This document shows, piece by piece, positions 43,345 through 53,700 of a stretch of DNA of 64,000 nucleotides. Location: contig NZ_JANTPT010000001.1 of NCBI RefSeq assembly GCF_024753565.1, forward strand, positions 1,321,969 to 1,385,968, in the 5' to 3' direction. Source of the stretch: Mechercharimyces sp. CAU 1602 (GTDB taxonomy: Bacteria; Bacillota; Bacilli; Thermoactinomycetales; JANTPT01). A program made the position numbers and the translations under genes. Numbering within the stretch: position 1 is the stretch's first letter; every line of letters starts with the position of its first letter. Below the pieces are notes generated by a model, which had not been told where the DNA came from, ran no database searches, and worked only from the letters and a program-made list of their open reading frames with translations.

Positions 43345-43503
43345 GTTACTCCCCTCTTTCACTCGCTCTTCTTCTATTCTATTAAAAGCTTATCAAAGAA
43401 GGAATCGTTTAACAACTTCGAATTAACACTACAAAAAAGAGTACCTTTCATGTCAGAGGAGATTTCTTCCCCTTACACAAAAATGATACTCTAAATGAGT
43501 CAC

Positions 43504-44316
43504 TCATTCACCTGCTGACTTCGCTTTCACATGCTGAGTATGATCTGCCCACTCTGCTACCGGAGCAAAACTCATACGATGAAGTGGAGTAGGACCCCAC
43601 TTCCGGATAGCTGCCAAATGTTCTGCTGTACCGTACCCCATATGCTTATCCAATCCATACTGGGGATAGCTCAGCGCTGCCTCTTTCATCAGCGCATCGC
43701 GGGTCGTTTTTGCTATGATTGAAGCTGCTGCAATCGAGACACTTAACTGATCTCCCTTAATGATCGATTCCTGTTTCACTTCTGTGTCCGCTAACTTCAC
43801 AGCGTCGATAAGAAGGACGTCTGGAGTAATCTTTAGTTCCATTATTGCCCGTCTCATGGCTTCGTGTGTTGCTTTTAAGATATTGTGCTCGTCGATATAA
43901 GCAGCATCCACTATTCCTACTCCCCACCCGCGAGCATACTGTTCAATTCGGGTACGTAAAAGTAAACGCTTCTCCTCTGTCAGCCGCTTAGAATCATCTA
44001 AACCCGTGCCCTCAAAATCAGGTGGTAACACGACTGCTGCTGCGACGACAGGGCCCGCCAATGGACCCCGCCCTGCCTCATCAACTCCCACGATCGCTTC
44101 GTAGCCTCTATCCCGATATGTACGCTCGTAGTTCCACATCATGGCTACTCGCTCCGCCTCTTTACGTTCCATCTCCTGCTGCCTTTGCCACTGTAACAAC
44201 AAACGCTGAACGCCTGTACGTGTATCACTTTGTAGCAAAGCAAGATCCTCTAAACTGATCTGTTCTTGTGTAGCCAGCCACGCTTTTAGCTCTGCAATCG
44301 TCCCTTGCCAGCTCAT
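43504..44316 (-). CDS. rnhB: Ribonuclease HII
   Basis: 270 residues, removes ribonucleotides from DNA and RNA primers. An N-terminal helical extension (about 1-80) precedes the catalytic core with VGVDEAGRGPLAGPV (first Asp-Glu, about 86), DDSKRLTEEKR and LLIDAVKL (further acidic ligands), then the GDQLSVSIAAASIIAKTTRD motif. The length is typical of the Bacillus type. The ATG overlaps the stop of rbgA (TGATG), with GGAGGACGCG as SD, so the two are translationally coupled; an upstream in-frame start is unlikely. Confidence 0.95.
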   Translation of the reverse strand: MSWQGTIAELKAWLATQEQISLEDLALLQSDTRTGVQRLLLQWQRQQEMERKEAERVAMMWNYERTYRDRGYEAIVGVDEAGRGPLAGPVVAAAVVLPPDFEGTGLDDSKRLTEEKRLLLRTRIEQYARGWGVGIVDAAYIDEHNILKATHEAMRRAIMELKITPDVLLIDAVKLADTEVKQESIIKGDQLSVSIAAASIIAKTTRDALMKEAALSYPQYGLDKHMGYGTAEHLAAIRKWGPTPLHRMSFAPVAEWADHTQHVKAKSAGE

Positions 44317-45185
44317 CACGCGTCCTCCATAACTTCTTCCCAATCTCGTGGCCACTCCAAAGAGATGAGTCCAATTCGTCCCGAACGAACATCGCTTAAA
44401 ACGATCGATGCAGCTTTTTCATAATCAATCTCGCCTCCACGTCGCATACAGCCACGACGACGTCCCACCTCTTCCAATAAGGCTAGAGGAGTTTGATCTG
44501 TTTCTTCTACCTGATATCGCTGACTCAGTAGCTCTGGGTATCGCCTCGAGAGCCACTCCAATAAGTAGAGCGCAATATCATCTGCGGGTAGAATATCTTC
44601 ACGAATGGCACCACTTGAGGCTAAGCGCAACCCTACTTTGGGATCATCAAACTTAGGCCACAAGATACCTGGCGTATCTAATAGTTCCATCTCTTGTCCC
44701 ACTCGTATCCATTGTTGCGCCTTCGTCACCCCTGGTCGATCCCCTGTCTTAGCTGCACTCTTACCCGCCAAGCGATTAATCAACGATGATTTACCCACAT
44801 TGGGAATCCCTAAGATCATTGCTCGAATACGCCGTGCTTGAATGCCCTTGCTCTCATTTTGAGCAATCTTATCCGCTAAAAGATCGCGCGCTAACGTCTG
44901 GATCTTTTGAATTCCCTTCCCTGAACGCGTATCTAAAGCAATCACTTTCGTCTGCGTCGACTGGAAAAATTCAATCCAGTCTGCAGTCGCCTTTGCATCA
45001 GCCATATCGCTTTTAGTCAAAACAATAATTCGTGGTTTATGAGCAAGTTCTTCAATAAAAGGATTGCGACTAGATAGCGGCAGTCGGGCATCTAATAGCT
45101 CAATCAATACATCTACTAATTTTACTTTCTCCGTTACTTCTCTCCGGGCTTTTGCCATATGTCCCGGATACCATTGAATGGTCAT
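44316..45185 (-). CDS. rbgA: Ribosome biogenesis GTPase A
   Basis: 289 residues, circularly permuted GTPase. In order: WYPGHMAKARREV, G4 LTKSDMAD (about 55), G5-like IALDTRSGKG, G1 GIPNVGKSSLINRLA (about 123), G3 LLDTPGILWPK (about 170). RbgA (YlqF) is needed for maturation of the 50S subunit, allowing L16 and others to join. Coupled to rnhB downstream and lies 14 bases after the signal peptidase gene. Confidence 0.96.
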   Translation of the reverse strand: MTIQWYPGHMAKARREVTEKVKLVDVLIELLDARLPLSSRNPFIEELAHKPRIIVLTKSDMADAKATADWIEFFQSTQTKVIALDTRSGKGIQKIQTLARDLLADKIAQNESKGIQARRIRAMILGIPNVGKSSLINRLAGKSAAKTGDRPGVTKAQQWIRVGQEMELLDTPGILWPKFDDPKVGLRLASSGAIREDILPADDIALYLLEWLSRRYPELLSQRYQVEETDQTPLALLEEVGRRRGCMRRGGEIDYEKAASIVLSDVRSGRIGLISLEWPRDWEEVMEDA

Positions 45186-45199
45186 CAGTTATTTGTCAC

Positions 45200-45757
45200 C
45201 TACCAAAGGAGCTCTATACGGTCAAAGGGCCAAAAGATTACCTCCGCCCGTCCCACAATATGATCTGTTTCCACAGGACCAAACTCACGACTATCCTTGC
45301 TGTTAATCCGATTATCCCCGATTACGAAGACACTGCCATCAGGAACCGCAACCGGACCAAAGTCATTAACACGTTTGGTGTCTGGGATATAGTCTTCCTC
45401 TATCCGTTCGCCATTAATATAAATATGATTATTCTCTGCTGACACGGTTTCTCCCGCTACAGCAATCACTCTTTTAATAAATTCCTTACCTGCATCCTCA
45501 GGTTCTGGTGCATGAAGAACCACCACATCTCCACGTTCTGGTTCCTGAAAGCGATATAAAAGTTTATTAACCATCACCTTATCTTTAGTATATAAGGTTT
45601 CTTGCATAGAGGGACCGGATACATTAAAAGGCTGAAAAATAAAAATACGAATAACGAAAAAAAGGACGACCGCGATCAAGATAGCATATGCCCACTCGCG
45701 CGTCTCTCTTTGATTTCTCTCCTTCTTTCTCTGTGACCGGGAGATATCTTCGCTCAT
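45200..45757 (-). CDS. lepB: Type I signal peptidase
   Basis: About 185 residues, membrane-anchored serine protease that cuts signal peptides outside the membrane. One helix (WAYAILIAVVLFFVIRIFIF, about 24-43), then box B with the nucleophile SGPSMQETL (about 48), box D with Lys KRVIAVAGE (about 92) and box E GDNRINSKDSREFG (about 150). This is the SipS-type short form. The start is the ATG with GAGGAGGGG upstream; longer frames start in the rplS terminator region. Confidence 0.94.
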   Translation of the reverse strand: MSEDISRSQRKKERNQRETREWAYAILIAVVLFFVIRIFIFQPFNVSGPSMQETLYTKDKVMVNKLLYRFQEPERGDVVVLHAPEPEDAGKEFIKRVIAVAGETVSAENNHIYINGERIEEDYIPDTKRVNDFGPVAVPDGSVFVIGDNRINSKDSREFGPVETDHIVGRAEVIFWPFDRIELLW

Positions 45758-45787
45758 GAAGCCCCTCCTCTTTCTTTGTAATAAAGG

Positions 45788-45813
45788 AAAAGGGCTTGCA
45801 GACAAGCCCTTTT
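45788..45813 (-). terminator. Terminator/attenuator between rplS and the signal peptidase gene
   Basis: AAAAGGGCTTG and CAAGCCCTTTT form an 11-bp stem with a 4-base loop directly after the rplS stop, with T-runs on the minus strand. It probably lowers rather than abolishes read-through into lepB. Confidence 0.8.
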
Positions 45814-45816
45814 TGA

Positions 45817-46167
45817 TTACCGACGGTGTGCTTCTTTGATGCGCGCCGCCTTCCCACGCAATTTGCGCAAGTAGTATAGTTTTGCACGACGTACTTTCCC
45901 GCGACGAATCACTTCGATCTTTTCGATCCGTGGGGAATGTAGAGGAAATGTCCGCTCTACACCGATACCGTAAGATACCTTACGAATGGTGAAAGTTTCG
46001 GAGATATTACCACCACGACGTTGAATCACAACACCTTCGAATAGCTGAATACGCTCACGCTGTCCTTCAACAACTTTCACGTGTACACGTAAGGTGTCTC
46101 CTGCACGAAAACGAGGAATATCTTGACGCAACTGTTCGTTTGCAAAATCCTGAACCAATGGTTTCAT
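45817..46167 (-). CDS. rplS: 50S ribosomal protein L19
   Basis: 116 residues, sits at the 30S-50S interface. [20 protein letters not shown] (about 20-39), [20 protein letters not shown] and [20 protein letters not shown] are the family signature. GGGAGGATATT precedes the ATG. It has a promoter of its own upstream and a terminator after it. Confidence 0.97.
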   Translation of the reverse strand: MKPLVQDFANEQLRQDIPRFRAGDTLRVHVKVVEGQRERIQLFEGVVIQRRGGNISETFTIRKVSYGIGVERTFPLHSPRIEKIEVIRRGKVRRAKLYYLRKLRGKAARIKEAHRR

Positions 46168-46237
46168 TGTTAATATCCTCCCTTCTTAAAGTTTCATTCG
46201 CTTTTCCTTCACAATCCGTATAATAAGCGCAGAAAAT

Positions 46238-46267
46238 ATTTTATCACAGCATGATCCTAAAACTCAA
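46238..46267 (-). promoter_or_regulatory. Promoter of rplS
   Basis: On the minus strand TTGAGT (46262-46267), 18 bases, TAAAAT (46238-46243) with the extended -10 TGA just before. It overlaps the end of trmD and gives rplS its own transcription. Confidence 0.6.
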
Positions 46268-47013
46268 TCTATCCCATCGAGTGGGTGGAAAAGAGTGCGC
46301 AAATAAGCACGATCTTCTTCACTCAACGGCGCTGATTGCAATAAATCAGGACGACGCTCGAAGGTACGACGAAGCGATTCTTGTCTGCGCCAGGTAGCGA
46401 TGTTAGCGTGATGACCTGACAGTAATATATCCGGCACCTTATATCCTCGATACTCCGCCGGGCGCGTATAGTGAGGATACTCTAGCAAACCGGTGGAAAA
46501 CGAGTCATCCACAGCCGAATCATGATTGCCCAGCACTCCTGGAAGGAGCCTAATTACACTATCCATCACTACCATCGCTGGCAATTCGCCTCCGGTCAGC
46601 ACATAGTCCCCGATAGACAACTCCTCAGTAACTACCTGTTGCCGAATTCGCTCATCAAACCCTTCATAGTGACCACATAGTAGCATCAGGCGCGAATGCG
46701 CCGCCAGCTCTTCTGCCTTTTTCTGCGTAAATCGCTCTCCCTGTGGACTCATGAGCACAATCGGGATATCTTGAGAAGCATCATCTGCCAACAAGTCATC
46801 GACTGCCTTGAAAATGGGCTCTGGCTTCAGAACCATTCCACCGCCGCCGCCATAAGGCTCATCATCTACTGTATGATGCTTATCAGTGCTATACGACCGA
46901 AAATTAGTCACACCGATCGATACTTGCCCTTTTTCCTGTGCACGCTTGATGATGCTCGTATGAAGAAATCCTGTGAACATCTCTGGGAAGAGCGATAGTA
47001 CATCAATTCGCAT
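46264..47013 (-). CDS. trmD: tRNA (guanine-37-N1)-methyltransferase
   Basis: 249 residues, SPOUT methyltransferase that uses AdoMet to methylate G37 next to the anticodon. [13 protein letters not shown] at the start, [14 protein letters not shown] (about 58), [13 protein letters not shown] (about 110) and the trefoil-knot AdoMet site [17 protein letters not shown] (about 130). A longer frame upstream exists, but the ATG with GAGGTGCAGGC fits the family. It follows rimM by 11 bases. Confidence 0.96.
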   Translation of the reverse strand: MRIDVLSLFPEMFTGFLHTSIIKRAQEKGQVSIGVTNFRSYSTDKHHTVDDEPYGGGGGMVLKPEPIFKAVDDLLADDASQDIPIVLMSPQGERFTQKKAEELAAHSRLMLLCGHYEGFDERIRQQVVTEELSIGDYVLTGGELPAMVVMDSVIRLLPGVLGNHDSAVDDSFSTGLLEYPHYTRPAEYRGYKVPDILLSGHHANIATWRRQESLRRTFERRPDLLQSAPLSEEDRAYLRTLFHPLDGID

Positions 47014-47024
47014 CGCCTGCACCT

Positions 47025-47549
47025 CTACTCTCCCAAACCTTCCATCCACTTAATCCGAACGATCTGCTTGGCGATATCGACCTCTTTTACAATCTCCTCA
47101 ATAAAAGGAATCAATAAATCGCTATCGTGGTCACGGCGAATAACCCACACATCGTTCGCACCTAATGGCAAGATTTCTTTAACGGTTCCCACGGGTTCGC
47201 CTGTCAAGGTTTCCACCTGACAACCCACGATCTCATGAAAATAATACTCATCTACTCCAGAGTCAACCGTATCCTCGCGACGGACATACAAGAGAGAGCC
47301 TTTAAATGGCTCCGCCTCTTCAATCCGATTCCACTCACGAAACCGTACAAGATAAGCGTTCTTATGCGGTCGAGCACTTTCAACAGTCAGGGAAGAAATC
47401 GCACCCGAGGAATCTTGAACGAAGAGGGATTTTCCTTTGGCAAAGCGCACCTCAGGGAAATCCGTTCGCGCCTTTACATTGACATCCCCTCTCAGGCCAT
47501 GAGTCGTGCCAATCTGGCCTACACATAAGAGAGATTCAGATGAGGTCAT
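47025..47549 (-). CDS. rimM: Ribosome maturation factor RimM
   Basis: 174 residues. N-terminal RimM barrel ([20 protein letters not shown]) and C-terminal PRC barrel ([28 protein letters not shown]-like [19 protein letters not shown]). It assists 16S maturation with S19. Start is the ATG with GGAGAGGG upstream. It lies between rpsP and trmD, as is usual. Confidence 0.94.
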   Translation of the reverse strand: MTSSESLLCVGQIGTTHGLRGDVNVKARTDFPEVRFAKGKSLFVQDSSGAISSLTVESARPHKNAYLVRFREWNRIEEAEPFKGSLLYVRREDTVDSGVDEYYFHEIVGCQVETLTGEPVGTVKEILPLGANDVWVIRRDHDSDLLIPFIEEIVKEVDIAKQIVRIKWMEGLGE

Positions 47550-47626
47550 ATAACCCTCTCCTCTCATCTACCTGAAGGGAAGGGGCAAATACGTCAAACA
47601 TAAAGGTTCCTTCCCCTACCAAGGCC

Positions 47627-47899
47627 CTACTTTTGTAATTTCTTTTCATGGAATTCTTTCATGATCCCTTCTTGACGGAAAAGGTTTTTCACCGTATCCG
47701 ACGGTTGAGCACCATTTTCCAACCACTTCATTGCCTTCTCTTTATCAATTTTCAAGACCACTGGGTCTTTCAATGGGTTATAGTAACCGATTTCTTCGAT
47801 AAAGCGACCATCACGTGGAGAACGGGAATCAGTAGCTACCAAACGGTAGAATGGTACTTTCTTAGCACCCATCCGCTTCAGACGAATTTTCACTGCCAT
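47627..47899 (-). CDS. rpsP: 30S ribosomal protein S16
   Basis: 90 residues. Opens [20 protein letters not shown], then [20 protein letters not shown], the S16 signature, and ends in a Lys-rich tail. GGGAGGTGAAATAAAC precedes the ATG. It is in the ffh-rpsP-rimM-trmD order common to Bacillota. Confidence 0.97.
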   Translation of the reverse strand: MAVKIRLKRMGAKKVPFYRLVATDSRSPRDGRFIEEIGYYNPLKDPVVLKIDKEKAMKWLENGAQPSDTVKNLFRQEGIMKEFHEKKLQK

Positions 47900-47950
47900 G
47901 TTTATTTCACCTCCCTATCCAGGATAACTGCTTCTAGGTATCTTCATACC

Positions 47951-49306
47951 TTATTGCATAAACGGAAACTTAAATGCGCCACGACGTTTCTTCTTACCGC
48001 CACTTTTTTGCATCCCTGAGAACTGTTTCATCATTTTCTTCATATCATCAAATTGCTTGATTAAGCGGTTAACATCCTGAACGGAAGTTCCACTCCCCTG
48101 CGCGATGCGCCGTCGACGACTCGCATTAATCACCTCAGGATGTGTTTTCTCCTGCTTTGTCATCGAACGGATAATCGCTTCGACACGCGTTAAATGACTC
48201 TCATCCACCTTCAAATTTTTAAGCCCCTTCATCTGACCCATCCCTGGCATCATGCCAAGTATTTCATCCAGCGGCCCCATGTTACGCACCTGCTGTAATT
48301 GGTCGATAAAGTCATCAAAGGTAAACTGTTGCGTCCGCATTTTGCGTTCTAGCTCTTTTGCTCTATCTGCATCTACATTGGCTTGCGCTTTTTCAATGAG
48401 GCTTAATACATCCCCCATCCCCAAAATACGCGAGGCCATCCGATCAGGATAAAAAGGCTCCAATGCATCCATCTTTTCGCCGAGACCGACGAATTTTATC
48501 GGACAATCTGTCACTGCCTTAACAGAGAGTGCTGCCCCACCACGTGTATCCCCATCGAGCTTCGTGAGTACAACTCCAGTCAAACCAAGATCGCTATTAA
48601 AGCTCTCTGCCACATTTACCGCATCTTGTCCCGTCATCGCATCGACAACGAGTAAAATTTCATCTGGATTCACTGCCGCACGCACTGCTTTTAACTCATC
48701 CATCATCGTCTCATCGATGTGAAGGCGACCAGCAGTATCGATAATACAGTAATCAGCACCGCTCTCTTTGGCCTGCGCCAATCCCTCAGTCGCAATTCGT
48801 ACAGGATTCTCTTTGTCACCCAGCGAGAAGACCGGTACATCCACTTGCTCACCGATCACTTCCAACTGACGAATCGCTGCCGGGCGATACACATCCCCTG
48901 CTACTAAGTAAGGTCGCTTATTCTGCTTGCTCAAGTGACGCGACAACTTACCTGCTGTCGTCGTTTTACCAGCACCCTGTAAGCCCACCATCATGATTAC
49001 AGTAGGTGACTTTGACGCTTGTGCTAATTTGCTCTGTTCTCCGCCCATTAGCTGTGTCAGCTCGTCATTAACCACCTTGATCACTTGCTGACCGGGGGTA
49101 AGACTATCCAACACTTCTTGTCCAATCGAACGTTCCCGTACTTTGGACACAAACTCTTTTACCACTTTAAAGTTAACATCCGCTTCCAAAAGGGCGAGTC
49201 GCACTTCACGCATCGCTTCCTTTACATCCGCTTCTGTCACTTTCCCTTTACGCTTTAATTTATTGAGGGCGGCCTGTAACCGTTCAGATAACCCATCTAA
49301 TGCCAT
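47951..49306 (-). CDS. ffh: Signal recognition particle GTPase Ffh
   Basis: 451 residues, binds 4.5S/6S-type SRP RNA and signal peptides and docks with FtsY. N domain (about 1-90), G domain with GLQGAGKTTTAGKLS (about 108), DTAGRLH (about 190), TKLDGDTRGGAALSV (about 248), then methionine-rich M domain (LGMMPGMGQMKGLK, MKKMMKQFSGMQ). The C-terminal tail is Lys/Arg rich. It is 52 bases from ylxM. Confidence 0.97.
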   Translation of the reverse strand: MALDGLSERLQAALNKLKRKGKVTEADVKEAMREVRLALLEADVNFKVVKEFVSKVRERSIGQEVLDSLTPGQQVIKVVNDELTQLMGGEQSKLAQASKSPTVIMMVGLQGAGKTTTAGKLSRHLSKQNKRPYLVAGDVYRPAAIRQLEVIGEQVDVPVFSLGDKENPVRIATEGLAQAKESGADYCIIDTAGRLHIDETMMDELKAVRAAVNPDEILLVVDAMTGQDAVNVAESFNSDLGLTGVVLTKLDGDTRGGAALSVKAVTDCPIKFVGLGEKMDALEPFYPDRMASRILGMGDVLSLIEKAQANVDADRAKELERKMRTQQFTFDDFIDQLQQVRNMGPLDEILGMMPGMGQMKGLKNLKVDESHLTRVEAIIRSMTKQEKTHPEVINASRRRRIAQGSGTSVQDVNRLIKQFDDMKKMMKQFSGMQKSGGKKKRRGAFKFPFMQ

Positions 49307-49358
49307 AGCGAAAGCCTCCCAACTCTATCTCGCAAGCTGTGCTTGACTCCCTGTGGGG

Positions 49359-49691
49359 CTAATCGAGTTGCAGTAGTTCTTCCAGCAAGGGGGTGATCTT
49401 CAGCTTCAGCTCTGGGTCAGACGAAACAGCCTCCGCTATTTCACCTGTAATCCGCCGCCGCTTCTGATGCTTATCGAGGAGCATCAAATGCGACTCCGTC
49501 TCCTCCAATACCCCTTGCGCACGTTTGATCGCTTCAAAAACCGCTTGGCGAGAAACTTCATATTCCGCAGCGATTTCACCTAGTGACCAGTCTTCATGAA
49601 AATACAGCTCCAACATACTTCGCTGTTTCTCTGTTAAGAGTGGAGCATAAAAATCGCATAGTAGATTGACACGCGTTGTCTTTTCTAACAC
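49359..49691 (-). CDS. ylxM: YlxM/p13-like helix-turn-helix protein
   Basis: About 110 residues. A sigma-4-like helix-turn-helix is clear: YFHEDWSLGEIAAEYEVSRQ AVFEAIKR in two parts, after LLTEKQRSMLELYF. YlxM proteins precede ffh in many Bacillota and modulate SRP; in streptococci they bind Ffh and the RNA. The second GTG of the frame is the likely start (AAGGAG, 8 bases); the first GTG overlaps that SD. Promoter just upstream. Confidence 0.92.
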   Translation of the reverse strand: MLEKTTRVNLLCDFYAPLLTEKQRSMLELYFHEDWSLGEIAAEYEVSRQAVFEAIKRAQGVLEETESHLMLLDKHQKRRRITGEIAEAVSSDPELKLKITPLLEELLQLD

Positions 49692-49742
49692 GAGCGTCAC
49701 TCCTTGGCTTCAGGTGAGTCGCAATCACAACAACCGTAACCC

Positions 49743-49771
49743 ATGATACCCAATCCCACTTCATGTGTCAA
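49743..49771 (-). promoter_or_regulatory. Sigma-A promoter for ylxM-ffh
   Basis: Minus strand TTGACA (49766-49771), 17 bases, TATCAT (49743-49748), about 50 bases before the ylxM start and just after ftsY. Confidence 0.85.
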
Positions 49772-49789
49772 GTCTTTTTCCTTGATACT

Positions 49790-50773
49790 CTATTTTTCGT
49801 CTTTTTCAAGCACTGTCCCAAATAGAGCGTGTATATACTGCTCCGCCGAGAACGGTTGCAGATCGTCCATTTGCTCCCCTAAACCTATCATTTTAACTGG
49901 TACACCTTGCTCGTGTGCAATCGCTACCACGATGCCGCCCTTGGCAGTGCCATCCATTTTCGTCAGTACAATCCCGCTCACATCGACGGCTTCGCCAAAG
50001 AGTTTCGCCTGCTGTAACGCATTTTGCCCTGTGGTTGCATCGAGCGCAAGCAATACTTCGTGAGGCCCACCGGCAATTTCACGTTCCACCACCCGCCGCA
50101 CTTTTTTCAGTTCTGCCATCAAATTAACTTGGCTGTGCAAACGACCTGCTGTATCACAGAGCAACACATCTGCCCCGCGTGCTCGTGCTGCTTGAATCCC
50201 ATCATAGATAACGGCTGCTGGATCTGCTCCCGATTGATGTTTAATCACATCCACACCGACGCGCTCGCCCCAAATTTCTAACTGCTCGATCGCTCCGGCT
50301 CGGAATGTATCCCCTGCCGCCATCACCACTTTTTTTCCTTCACCTTTTAACTTATGTGCTAGCTTTCCGATGGAAGTTGTTTTTCCCACACCATTCACAC
50401 CTACGAAGAGGATCACAGTAAGATCCTCTTCGTTCATCTTAAGCTGACTCCCTTGATCATCCTGCTCCAAGATATCTAATATAAGCTCCGACATCAGAGG
50501 CTGTAATTCTTGTGGTTCCTTAATTTTCCTTTCTTTTACCTGGGTGCGCAAACGATCGACCAATTCCATCGTCGTATTTACACCTACATCCGCACTGATC
50601 AAGATATCTTCTAGCTCTTCGTACAACTCTTCATCAATACGGCTGCGACGGAATAGATCATCCATCGCTCCCACCATCGAAGAACTGGTTTTGCTCAGCC
50701 CAGTTACAAACTTTTGCGTAACAGAATCTGTTGTTTTCGATACTTTCTCCTTTAAGCGTTTAAAAATACTCAT
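49790..50773 (-). CDS. ftsY: SRP receptor FtsY
   Basis: 327 residues, the membrane-associated partner of Ffh. It has a short N-terminal region without the acidic A domain of E. coli, then the NG domains: FVGVNGVGKTTSIGKLAHKL (about 123), DTAGRLHSQ (about 205), TKMDGTAKGGIVVAI (about 265), GLGEQMDDLQPF. GGAGGAGATGAAG precedes the ATG. It follows smc by 13 bases and is read with it. Confidence 0.97.
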   Translation of the reverse strand: MSIFKRLKEKVSKTTDSVTQKFVTGLSKTSSSMVGAMDDLFRRSRIDEELYEELEDILISADVGVNTTMELVDRLRTQVKERKIKEPQELQPLMSELILDILEQDDQGSQLKMNEEDLTVILFVGVNGVGKTTSIGKLAHKLKGEGKKVVMAAGDTFRAGAIEQLEIWGERVGVDVIKHQSGADPAAVIYDGIQAARARGADVLLCDTAGRLHSQVNLMAELKKVRRVVEREIAGGPHEVLLALDATTGQNALQQAKLFGEAVDVSGIVLTKMDGTAKGGIVVAIAHEQGVPVKMIGLGEQMDDLQPFSAEQYIHALFGTVLEKDEK

Positions 50774-50786
50774 TCTTCATCTCCTC

Positions 50787-53700
50787 CTACATATGAGTAG
50801 CAGCTACTTCTCTTTTTTCATCGTAATCTTCCAAGCGAATCGAGACGGGAGTAGAAACACCTGATTCCTGCATAGTAATCCCATATAAGACATCTGCTCC
50901 CTCCATCGTCCGCTTGCGGTGTGTAATAATAATAAACTGCGTTTCTTGCGAGAACTCTTTCAGGTAGCGCGTAAAGCGGGTCAAGTTAGCCTCATCCAGT
51001 GCAGCATCCACCTCATCCAATACACAGAAGGGCACAGGTTTAATACATAGTACCGCAAACAAGAGCGCAATTGCCGTCAGTGCCCGCTCGCCCCCTGACA
51101 ACAGCGCTAAGTTCTGTAGCTTTTTCCCGGGCGGCTGCGCCATAATTTCGATACCGGTCGTCAACAGATTTTCCGGTTCTGTTAAGACAAGATCTGCACG
51201 ACCGCCTCCAAACATTTTGACAAACACATCGCCAAAGTGGGCCCGAATCGCTTCGAAGTTTTCTATGAAGCGGGTGGACATCTCATCTTCCATGCGTTGA
51301 ATCACTTCATATAGCTTTTGCTTCGCTTCCATCAGATCATCACGCTGGGATTCGAGAAAAAAGAGCCGTTCCGATAACCGTTGGTGTTCCTCTATCGCTC
51401 CAATGTTCACATCTCCTAACGCTTGAATCTTCGTTTTAAGTGAACGCACTCCACGCTCCGCTTGCTCTGCCTGTTCAGGAACAGGGTACCTCTGGCGTGC
51501 CAATTCAAAGCTAAGCTCATACTCTTCCGCTAGCTTTTCCAGCAAGTGATTTAATTCTACATCCAGCCGAGTGGCCCGAATCTCTTCTTTGGAAAGCGCT
51601 TCTTCTTGTTGACGCAACTCTTTGGACTGCCTACGTACCACCTCTTCACGCATCTTTCGCTCCGACTGCATACGATTGCGCTCGCGTTTTCCTTCTTCTA
51701 AGGCTTGTGCTACTTCTTCTTTCCCTTTGCGCGAACCAAACGCCAACTTCCCCCATTCCTCCATCTCTTGTTGGCTCTGTGACAGCTCTACTTCTGCTTC
51801 ACGTCGCTGGGTGAGCACAGTATGCAGTTGCGCTCGAATACGTCCTTGTTCTTCCTCCGCCCGCTCTAGATTGGATAAGAGGTGCGCTAACGACTGCTCC
51901 ACATGTGCTGCCTTCACTTTCCACTCTGTCAGTGCTTGTACCGTCTCTTCACGTGCGGACGCTTGCTCCTGCGCCGATGTTTGTGCTAAACGAATCCGTG
52001 CACTCAGTTCCGCTCGCTCTTCCTCTACCTTGTGGGCACGCTCTTCATTTTGCTCGTGCTGGGCAACCAGCTTATCTATACGGGTATCAAGCGTTCTTTC
52101 TTCTGACCCCATGTGATCTACCTTCTCTGTTAATGTACGGCAGGCCATCTCTTGTTCACGTACTTGTACATACAGCTCTTGCTGACGTTGACGAAGTTGC
52201 TCCTTTTCTGTTTCGCACTGGTGCAGCCGCTGTTGGTGAATACGCCCCTTTTCATCGAGTCGTTCTAACTGCTCCCGCAGCTCTTTTTCTCTCCGCTCAC
52301 ATGCAACAACAGCTTCTTCCAATTTCTCAATCTCGCGTGCACGGCTTAATAACGCATTCTTTGCCTGTGCGCGGCTTCCTCCCGACATCGAGCCACCTGG
52401 ATTAACTACTTCCCCTTCTAAGGTGACGATGCGATAACGATAACGAAGGATGGATGCCAAGCGATGCGCTTCTTCTAATTGACGAGCCACAATAACATGA
52501 CCGAGAAGATAGGAGACCAGGGATTGATACTGAGGTTCTGTTTCGATCAAATCCGCCGCAATCCCGATAAAACCCTCGTGATGACGTACCCGCTCAAGTT
52601 CTTGTGCAGACAGGGCGCGCGCTCGGATCACATCTAAGGGTAAAAAGGTGGCGCGACCTGCCCGTTGTCGCTTCAACCATTCGATCCCATTTCGCCCAGC
52701 TGCCTCATCGGTGACAACCAGATGCTGCATCGCTCCTCCCAGAGCGATCTCCATCGCGGCCTCAACTTTCTCCGGCACCCGAATCAACTGAGCAACAGCA
52801 CCATGCACCGCTTGTAGACGTTCTTCTCCACGATCGCGCGCCTTAAGGAGCATTTTTACTCCTTGAAAAAAGCCAGCATGTTCTGCTTCCAACTCTTTAT
52901 TAAGATCAAAGCGGGAGCGCACTTTATGATGCTCCTGTTCTGCCACCTTCACCTCTCGTTCCAAATCATGAAACTGTTCCACATGGCGCTGCCATTCCCG
53001 TGTATGCTCTTCTACCTGCGAGATGACGTTCTGTTGCAGATGCTCCATATTCGTCTTCTCAGAATACAATTCCTGCAGGCGCCGCTGTGCCTGTGTCAGC
53101 TCTTTCGATACTTCCTCTTGATCCTGTTGCACTCTTTTCTGCGTAGCAAGAAGTTGCTCTCGTTGTTGCGCTAGCATACTATTTTCACTTACTACTCCCG
53201 CTAGTTGATTCCCTAGCTCCTGCCAGCGCTCTTGTTGCGCTTCCAAATAACCAGCAGCATTCTCTCCTGTCATCTGTAATCGTTCCTCACAACTGCGCAC
53301 TTCATCGGCAATCTCTATTTGTTTTTTCTCCTCTTCCCCCTTCCGTCCCGTCAACGAATCAATCTCTATCGCCAACCGCCCATCCGTTTCTAACAATTGA
53401 CGCTCACGTTCAAATGACTCCTCAATCCATGTTTTCCTTGCCTGTATTCGCTCTGCCAATACATCTTTTTGCCCCTCTGCTTTCTCTACTTCCTCACTTA
53501 CTTCAAGCAGACGAGCTTGTAGTGCTTCTACCTTCTGCTCCTGTTCCGTCAAGGTGAGAACAAATGACTCCAGCTCTGCCTCTTGACCACGAACTTCAGC
53601 CGCAAAGCGTGCGTAATCATCTTTTAACTTCTCCATTCCCTTGAGGGATTGGTTCCACTCTGCATGCAGCTGATCGATCTTATGTACATACAAACCAATT

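Noticed and set aside
46168-46237. Possible L19 leader RNA before rplS
   Set aside because: A small CGCTT/AAGCG pairing is present, but I cannot match it to a known leader structure.
51622-52405. Long plus-strand frames opposite smc
   Set aside because: Mirror frames of coiled-coil codons in smc; Ser/Cys/Arg-rich products without SD.
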